This document shows positions 57,601-64,000 of a stretch of 64,000 nucleotides of DNA, one piece after another. The notes beneath the pieces are model-generated. The model searched no databases. It had not been told where the DNA came from and worked only from the letters and a program-made list of their open reading frames with translations. Position numbers and translations under genes: made by a program. Each line of letters starts with the position of its first letter. The first letter of the stretch is position 1. The stretch is taken from NCBI GenBank assembly GCA_964019135.1, contig OZ025256.1, forward strand, positions 35,870,035-35,934,034. The letters run 5' to 3'. This DNA comes from Arenicola marina. Taxonomy: Eukaryota > Annelida > Polychaeta > Arenicolidae.

Positions 57601-60600
57601 GGGAGGCCACGTGGCGTGTCTTACCTGTGTGTGTTCTGTGGGTTGGGGAGGCCACGCGGTAAGTCTTACCTGTGTTTGTTCTGTGGGTTGGGGAGGCCAC
57701 GCGGCATGTCTTACCTGTGTGTGTTCTGTGGGTTGGGGAGGCCACGCGGCGTGTCTTACCTGTGTGTGTTCTGTGGGTTGGGGAGGCCACGCGGCATGTC
57801 TTACCTGTGTGTTCTGTGGGTTGGGGAGGCCACGCGGCATGTCTTACCTGTGTTTGTTCTGTGGGTTGGGGAGGCCACGCGGCATGTCTTACCTGTGTGT
57901 GTTCTGTGGGTTGGGGAGGCCACGCGGCGTGTCTTACCTGTGTGTTCTGTGGGTTGGGGAGGCCACGCGGTAAGTCCTACCTGTGTGTGTTCTGTGGGTT
58001 GGGGAGGCCACGCGGCATGTCCTACCTGTGTGTGTTCTATGGGTTGGGGAAGCCACGCGGCGTGTCTTACCTGTGTGTGTTCTGTGGGTTGGGGAGGCCA
58101 CGCGGCATGTCTTACCTGTGTGTGTTCTGTGGGTTGGGGAGGCCACGCGGCATGTCTTACCTGTGTGTGTTCTGTGGGTTTGGGAGGCCACGCGGCATGT
58201 CTTACCTGTGTGTGTCCTGTGGGTTTGGGAGGCCACGCGGCATGTCGTACCTGTGTGTGTTCTGTGGGTTGGGGAGGCCACGCGGCATGTCTTACCTGTG
58301 TGTGTTCTGTGGGTTTGGGAGGCCACGCGGCATGTCTTACCTGTGTGTGTCCTGTGGGTTTGGGAGGCCACGCGGCATGTCTTACCTGTGTGTGTTCTGT
58401 GGGTTGGGGAGGCCACGCGGCATGTCTTACCTGTGTGTGTTCTGTGGGTTGGGGAGGCCACGCGGCATGTCTTACCTGTGTGTGTTCTGTGGGTTGGGGA
58501 GGCCACGCGGCATGTCTTACCTGTGTGTGTTCTGTGGGTTTGGGAGGCCACGCGGCATGTCTTACCTGTGTGTGTCCTGTGGGTTTGGGAGGCCACGCGG
58601 CATGTCTTACCTGTGTGTGTTCTGTGGGTTTGGGAGGCCACGCGGCATGTCTTACCTGTGTGTGTTCTGTGGGTTGGGGAGGCCACGCGGCATGTCTTAC
58701 CTGTGTGTGTTCTGTGGGTTGGGGAGGCCACGCGGCATGTCTTACCTGTGTGTGTTCTGTGGGTTTGGGAGGCCACGCGGCATGTCTTACCTGTGTGTGT
58801 CCTGTGGGTTTGGGAGGCCACGCGGCATGTCTTACCTGTGTGTGTTCTGTGGGTTGGGGAGGCCACGCGGCATGTCTTACCTGTGTGTTCTGTGGGTTGG
58901 GGAGGCCCCACGGCATGTCTTACCTGTGTGTGTTCTGTGGGTTGGGGAGGCCACGCGGCATGTCTTACCTGTGTGTGTTCTGTGGGTTGGGGAGGCCACG
59001 CGGCGTGTCTTACCTGTGTGTTCTGTGGGTTGGGGAGGCCACGCGGCATGTCTTACCTGTGTGTGTTCTGTGGGTTGGGGAGGCCACGCGGCATGTCTTA
59101 CCTGTGTGTTCTGTGGGTTGGGGAGGCCACGCGGCATGTCTTACCTGTGTGGGTTCTATGGGTTGGGGAGGCCACGCGGCATGTCTTACCTGTGTGTGTT
59201 GTATGGGTTGGGGAGGCCACGCGGCATGTCTTACCTGTGTGTGTTCTGTGGGTTGGGGAGGCCACGCGGCATGTCTTACCTGTGTGTGTTCTGTGGGTTG
59301 GGGAGGCCACGCGGCATGTCTTACCTGTGTGTGTTCTGTGGGTTGGGGAGGCCACGCGGCATGTCTTACCTGTGTGTTCTGTGGGTTGGGGAGGCCACGC
59401 GGCATGTCTTACCTGTGTTTGTTCTGTGGGTTGGGGAGGCCACGCGGCATGTCTTACCTGTGTGTGTTCTATGGGTTGGGGAGGCCACGCGGCGTGTCTT
59501 ACCTGTGTGTGTTCTGTGGGTTGGGGAGGCCACGCGGTAAGTCTTACCTGTGTGTGTTCTATGGGTTGGGGAGGCCACGCGGCGTGTCTTACCTGTGTGT
59601 GTTCTGTGGGTTGGGGAGGCCACGCGGCATGTCTTACCTGTGTGTGTTCTGTGGGTTGGGGAGGCCACGCGGCATGTCTTACCTGTGTGTGTTCTGTGGG
59701 TTGGGGAGGCCACACTGCATGTCTTACCTGTGTGTGTCCTGTGGGTTGGGGAGGCCACGCGGCATGTCTTACCTGTGTGTGTTCTGTGGGTTGGGGAGGC
59801 CACACTGCATGTCTTACCTGTGTGTGTTCTGTGGGTTGGGGAGGCCACGCGGCGTGTCTTACCTGTGTGTGTTCTGTGGGTTGGGGAGGCCACGCGGCAT
59901 GTCTTACCTGTGTGTGTCCTGTGGGTTTGGGAGGCCACGCGGCATGTCTTACCTGTGTGTGTTCTGTGGGTTGGGGAGGCCACGCGGCATGTCTTACCTG
60001 TGTGTGTCCTGTGGGTTTGGGAGGCCACGCGGCATGTCTTACCTGTGTGTGTTCTGTGGGTTGGGGAGGCCACGCGGCATGTCTTACCTGTGTGTGTTCT
60101 GTGGGTTGGGGAGGCCACACTGCATGTCTTACCTGTGTGTGTTCTGTGGGTTGGGGAGGCCACGCGGCATGTCTTACCTGTGTGTGTTCTGTGGGTTGGG
60201 GAGGCCACGCGGCATGTCTTACCTGTGTGTGTTCTGTGGGTTGGGGAGGCCACGCGGCATGTCTTACCTGTGTGTGTTCTGTGGGTTGGGGAGGCCACGC
60301 GGCGTGTCTTACCTGTGTGTGTTCTGTGGGTTGGGGAGGCCCCACGGCATGTCTTACCTGTGTGTGTTCTGTGGGTTGGGGAGGCCACGCGGCATGTCTT
60401 ACCTGTGTGTTCTGTGGGTTGGGGAGGCCCCACGGCATGTCTTACCTGTGTGTGTTCTATGGGTTGGGGAGGCCACGCGGCATGTCTTACCTGCGTGTGT
60501 TCTGTGGGTTGGGGAGGCATGTCTTACCTGTGTGTGTTCTGTGGGTTGGGGAGGCCACGCGGCGTGTCTTACCTGTGTGTGTTCTGTGGGTTGGGGAGGC

Positions 60601-63600
60601 CACGCGGCGTGTCTTACTTGTGTGTGTTCTGTGGGTTGGGGAGGCCACGCGGCATGTCTTACCTGTGTGTGTTCTGTGGGTTGGGGAGGCCACGCGGCAT
60701 GTCTTACCTGTGTGTGTTCTGTGGGTTGGGGAGGCCACGCGGCATGTCTTACCTGTGTGTGTTCTGTGGGTTGGGGAGGCCACGCGGCGTGTCTTACCTG
60801 TGTGTGTTCTGTGGGTTGGGGAGGCCACGCGGCATGTCTTACCTGTGTGTGTTCTGTGGGTTGGGGAGGCCACGCGGCATGTCTTACCTGTGTGTGTTCT
60901 GTGGGTTGGGGAGGCCACGCGGCGTGTCTTACCTGTGTGTGTTCTGTGGGTTGGGGAGGCCCCACGGCATGTCTTACCTGTGTGTGTTCTGTGGGTTGGG
61001 GAGGCCACGCGGCATGTCTTACCTGTGTGTGTTCTGTGGGTTGGGGAGGCCACGCGGCATGTCTTACCTGTGTGTGTTCTGTGGGTTGGGGAGGCCACGC
61101 GGCATGTCTTACCTGTGTGTGTTCTGTGGGTTGGGGAGGCCACGCGGCGTGTCTTACCTGTGTGTGTTCTGTGGGTTGGGGAGGCCCCACGGCATGTCTT
61201 ACCTGTGTGTGTTCTGTGGGTTGGGGAGGCCACGCGGCATGTCTTACCTGTGTGTTCTGTGGGTTGGGGAGGCCCCACGGCATGTCTTACCTTTGTGTGT
61301 TCTGTGGGTTGGGGAGGCCACGCGGCATGTCTTACCTGTGTGTTCTGTGGGTTGGGGAGGCCACGCGGCGTGTCTTACCTGTGTGTGTTCTGTGGGTTGG
61401 GGAGGCCCCACGGCATGTCTTACCTGTGTGTGTTCTGTGGGTTGGGGAGGCCACGCGGCATGGCTTACCTGTGTGTGTTCTGTGGGTTTGGGAGGCCACG
61501 CGGCATGTCCTACCTGTGTGTGTTCTGTGGGTTGGGGAGGCCACGTGGCATGTCTTACCTGTGTGTGTTCTGTGGGTTGGGGAGGCCACGCGGCATGTCT
61601 TACCTGTGTGTGTTCTGTTGGTTGGGGAGGCCACGTGGCATGTCTTACCTGCGTGTGTTCTGTAGGTTGGGGAGGCCACGTGGCATGTCTTACCTGTGTG
61701 TGTTCTGTGGGTTGGGGAGGCCACGCGGCATGTCTTACCTGTATGTGTCCTGTGGGTTGGGGAGGCCACGCGGCGTGTCTTACCTGTGTGGGTTCTATGG
61801 GTTGGGGAGGCCACGCGGCATGTCTTACCTGTGTGTGTTGTATGGGTTGGGGAGGCCACGCGGCATGTCTTACCTGTGTGTGTTCTGTGGGTTGGGGAGG
61901 CCACGCGGCATGTCTTACCTGTGTGTGTTCTGTGGGTTGGGGAGGCCACGCGGCATGTCTTACCTGTGTGTGTTCTGTGGGTTGGGGAGGCCACGCGGCG
62001 TGTCTTACCTGTGTGTGTTCTGTGGGTTGCGGAGGCCACACGGCATGTCGTACCTGTGTGTGTTCTGTGGGTTGGGGAGGCCACACGGCATGTCTTACCT
62101 GTGTGTGTTCTGTGAGTTGGGGAGGCATGTCTTACCTGTGTGTGTTCTGTGGGTTGGGGAGGCCACGCGGCATGTCTTACCTGTGTGTGTTCTGTGGGTT
62201 GGGGAGACATGTCTTACCTGTGTGTGTTCTGTGGGTTGGGTAGGCCACGCGGCGTGTCTTACCTGTGTGTGTTCTGTGGGTTGGGGAGGCCACGTGGTAT
62301 GTCTTACCTGTGTGTGTTCTGTGGATTGGGGAGGCATGTCTTACCTGTGTGGGTTCTATGGGTTGGGGAGGCCACGCGGCATGTCTTACCTGTGTGTGTT
62401 CTGTGGGTTGGGGAGGCATGTCTTACCTGTGTGTGTTCTGTGGGTTAGGTAGGCCACGCGGCATGTCTTACCTGTGTGTGTTCTGTGGGTTGGGGAGGCC
62501 ACGCGGCATATCTTACATGTGTGTGTTCTGTGGGTTGGGGAGGCCACGTGGCATGTCTTACCTGTGTGTGTTCTGTGGGTTGGGGAGGCCACGCGGCATG
62601 TCTTACCTGTGTGTGTTCTGTGGGTTGGGGAGGCCACGCGGCATGTCTTACCTGTGTGTGTTCTATGGGTTGGGGAGGCCACGCGGCATGTCTTACCTGT
62701 GTGTGTTCTATGGGTTGGAGAGCCCACACGGCATGTCTTACCTGTGTGTGTTCTATGGGTTGGGGAGGCCACGCGGCATGTCTTACCTGTGTGTGTTGTA
62801 TGGGTTGGGGAGGCCACGCGGCATGTCTTACCTGTGTGTGTTCTGTGGTTTGGGGAGGCCACGTGGCATGTCTTACTTGTGTGTGTTCTATGGGTTGGAG
62901 AGGCCACGCGGCATGTCTTACCTGTGTGTGTTGTATGGGTTGGGGAGGCCACGCGGCATGTCTTACCTGTGTGTGTTCTGTGGTTTGGGGAGGCCACGCG
63001 GCATGTCTTACCTGTGTGTGTTCTGTGGGTTGGAGAGGCCACGCGGCGGGTCTTACATGTGTGTGTTCTGTGGGTTGGGGAGGCCACGCGGCATGTCTTA
63101 CCTGTGTGTGTTCTGTGGGTTGGGGAGGCCACGCGGCATGTCTTACATGTGTGTGTTCTGTGGGTTGGGGAGGCCACGCGGCATGTCTTACCTGTATGTG
63201 TCCTGTGGGTTTGGGAGGCCACGCGGCATGTCTTACCTGTGTGTGTTCTGTGGTTTGGGGAGGCCACGCCGCATGTCTTACCTGTGTGTGTTCTGTGGGT
63301 TGGGGAGGCCACGCGGCATGTCTTACCTGTGTGTGTTCTGTGGTTTGGGGAGGCCACGCGGCATGTCTTACCTGTGTGTGTTCTGTGGGTTGGGGAGGCC
63401 ACGCGGCATGTCTTACCTGTGTGTGTTCTGTGGGTTGGGGAGGCCACGCGGCATGTCTTACCTGTGTGTGTTCTATGAGTTGGGGAGGCCACGCGGCATG
63501 TCTTACCTGTGTGTGATATATTGGTGGCTCGGGTGTCGGAGGTGGGGCTGAAGGAGCTCATGAAGGACTTGCGGAACTTGAAGACTCGTTGTCGGGCGGG

Positions 63601-63690
63601 GTTGAGGAAGGAGGTGGTCGATAAAGTGTAGAGGATCGGGTTGATGGCAGAGTTCAGTGGCAGGACGAACACCGCGATCCACGCAAACAC
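51451..63690 (-). CDS. gene 2: paralogous LGR-type receptor, 3' part only
   Basis: Minus-strand join of 63690-63507 (TM7 exon) and 51677-51451 (C-tail exon, stop TGA at 51453-51451). The 5' part, including the ectodomain and TM1-6, is to the right of the window. Exon phases (0 to 1, then 1 to stop) and the 227-bp length of the last exon match gene 1 exactly. The TM7 residues are about three quarters identical by eye. It is therefore a paralogue in convergent orientation, 11.6 kb from gene 1. The intron of about 11.8 kb between its two visible exons is almost wholly a 45-bp minisatellite. Function by family: plasma-membrane G-protein-coupled receptor. Ligand unknown. Confidence 0.87.
51678..51854 (-). 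other. unique 3' end of the gene 2 intron
   Basis: 177 bp of AT-rich intron between the 45-bp array and the last exon. It provides the branch region and pyrimidine tract for the acceptor at 51678. No other feature. Confidence 0.6.
51855..63506. repeat. 45-bp minisatellite, about 260 copies, carrying the gene 2 donor site
   Basis: On the minus strand each unit reads GTAAGACATGCCGCGTGGCC, then TCCCCAACCCACAG, then AACACACACAG. Copy 1 begins at the native donor of the TM7 exon (CACACACAG|GTAAG, 63507/63506), so the donor is repeated throughout. Variants include a 46-bp unit (extra T), 43-bp units lacking GT, and shortened units near 60517 and 62130-62340. A block of about 2.34 kb is duplicated (52317-53708 recurs at 54659-56050). 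Because 45 is a multiple of three, giant open frames arise (3,286 codons on the plus strand). They are repeat artefacts. Confidence 0.97.
63507..63690 (-). CDS. gene 2 exon: TM7 and proximal C-tail
   Basis: 184 bp, phase 0 to 1. Minus-strand acceptor TTTTGCTTCAG ends at 63691 and donor GTAAGA starts at 63506. It encodes VFAWIAVFVLPLNSAINPIL with NPILY, then the basic helix-8-like ARQRVFKFRKSF, and ends DTRATNISHT. It is 6 bp longer than the gene 1 exon (two extra residues, TS, before DTRATN). The frame also stays open upstream into the intron, but the acceptor fixes the start. Confidence 0.92.
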
Positions 63691-64000
63691 CTGAAGCAAA
63701 ACACGGATATAAAGGTAGGAAGCGGCAAGGAGGTGGGACAGCAATGGACTTGCCATACTTTTGACCAGAGACTGTGAATGATAGTTGGGTCGTGTGTATG
63801 TGTAGGAATGTCGGTTCATTGGCACATTGTCGTGTTGTCCACCAATGAGTGTTAGTTAGTTTAAAGGAGTGCTATATGTGTCATGTGTCCTGTTTGTCCA
63901 ATCGTCTTGTCCTGATTAGCGTTTTGTGGCGCATCCCCATTAGAGAAGCCCAATAAATACAGGCTCGATGCCTTGGAGGTAGCATTATTCGTCCCAACGC
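63691..64000 (-). other. intron of gene 2 at the right edge
   Basis: 310 bp of unique sequence on the 5' side of the gene 2 TM7 exon. It corresponds to the TM6-TM7 intron that holds the 30-bp array in gene 1. None of that array is seen here before the window ends. Confidence 0.6.

Noticed and set aside
51805..61665. Open frame of 3,286 codons on the plus strand with a GRPRGMSYLCVFCGL-type repeat, and similar long frames on the minus strand
   Set aside because: It is produced by a 45-bp unit without stops in several frames on both strands, changes frame at 46- and 43-bp units, and lies in an intron of gene 2. No non-repeat domain or start context.
63691..63825. In-frame ATG upstream of the gene 2 TM7 exon as an alternative start
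   Set aside because: The exon begins at a clear acceptor with the same phase as gene 1. A protein starting there would lack TM1-TM6.
1..64000. tRNA, rRNA or other structured RNA genes
   Set aside because: I found no stretch with a tRNA-like or rRNA-like sequence in the unique parts. A covariance-model scan was not possible here.

Overview
This is a stretch of animal (eukaryotic, intron-rich) genomic DNA. It holds two paralogous seven-transmembrane receptor genes facing each other tail to tail. About four fifths of the window is tandem minisatellite. Sequence alone does not fix the species. An invertebrate deuterostome or lophotrochozoan fits best. A lancelet (amphioxus) is my leading guess, because the receptor type (LDL receptor class A repeats, then leucine-rich repeats, then a rhodopsin-family 7TM domain, as in relaxin-receptor/GRL101-like LGRs) and minisatellites seeded on exon-intron junctions both match what I recall of amphioxus genes. 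That recall has not been checked here.

Gene 1 (+ strand, 5872-39872, 5' end outside the window) has 15 exons whose phases join without a break. Four are LDLa exons (phase 1-1), one is the LRR N-cap (phase 1 to 2), and seven are single-LRR exons (phase 2-2; six of exactly 72 bp, one of 75 bp). Then come a C-cap/TM1 exon (2 to 0), a TM2-TM6 exon (0-0), a TM7 exon (0 to 1) and a C-tail exon ending in TAG. The joined reading frame is 794 residues as far as visible, with no internal stop. Gene 2 (- strand, 5' part outside the right edge) shows its TM7 exon (63690-63507) and C-tail exon (51677-51451), with the same phases and a last exon of the same 227 bp. The pair is probably an inverted duplication.

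Layout: 1-5482, 50-bp C-rich array; 5872-5991 and 6611-6730, LDLa exons separated by a 55-bp array carrying six perfect CRE palindromes; 6968-20097, 35-bp array inside one intron; 20379-20516, third LDLa exon whose 3' end and 5' splice site are the first unit of a 44-bp array; 21481-23214, fourth LDLa exon, LRR N-cap and first LRR exons; 23194-26735, a 43/42-bp array again made from an exon end plus its donor site; 26833-30664, LRR exons to TM6; 30841-38535, 30-bp array in the TM6-TM7 intron; 38793-39872, end of gene 1; 40163-44738, 37-bp array; 44953-45219, a MITE-like element; 45480-47202, C-rich blocks flanking a 29-bp palindromic array; 47783-51130, 30-bp array; 51451-51677, last exon of gene 2; 51855-63506, a 45-bp array filling the last intron of gene 2 and carrying the donor site in each unit; 63507-63690, TM7 exon of gene 2.

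The most striking feature is that at least three introns (after exons ending at 20516, 23214 and, on the minus strand, 63507) begin with a tandem array whose unit contains the end of the preceding exon plus a strong 5' splice site. Each intron therefore starts with about twenty to about 260 copies of its own donor. In two arrays the unit also contains an AG placed so that it formally delimits a 24-nt, phase-symmetric, stop-free mini-exon. The very long open frames in this window are products of stop-free repeat units and are not genes.
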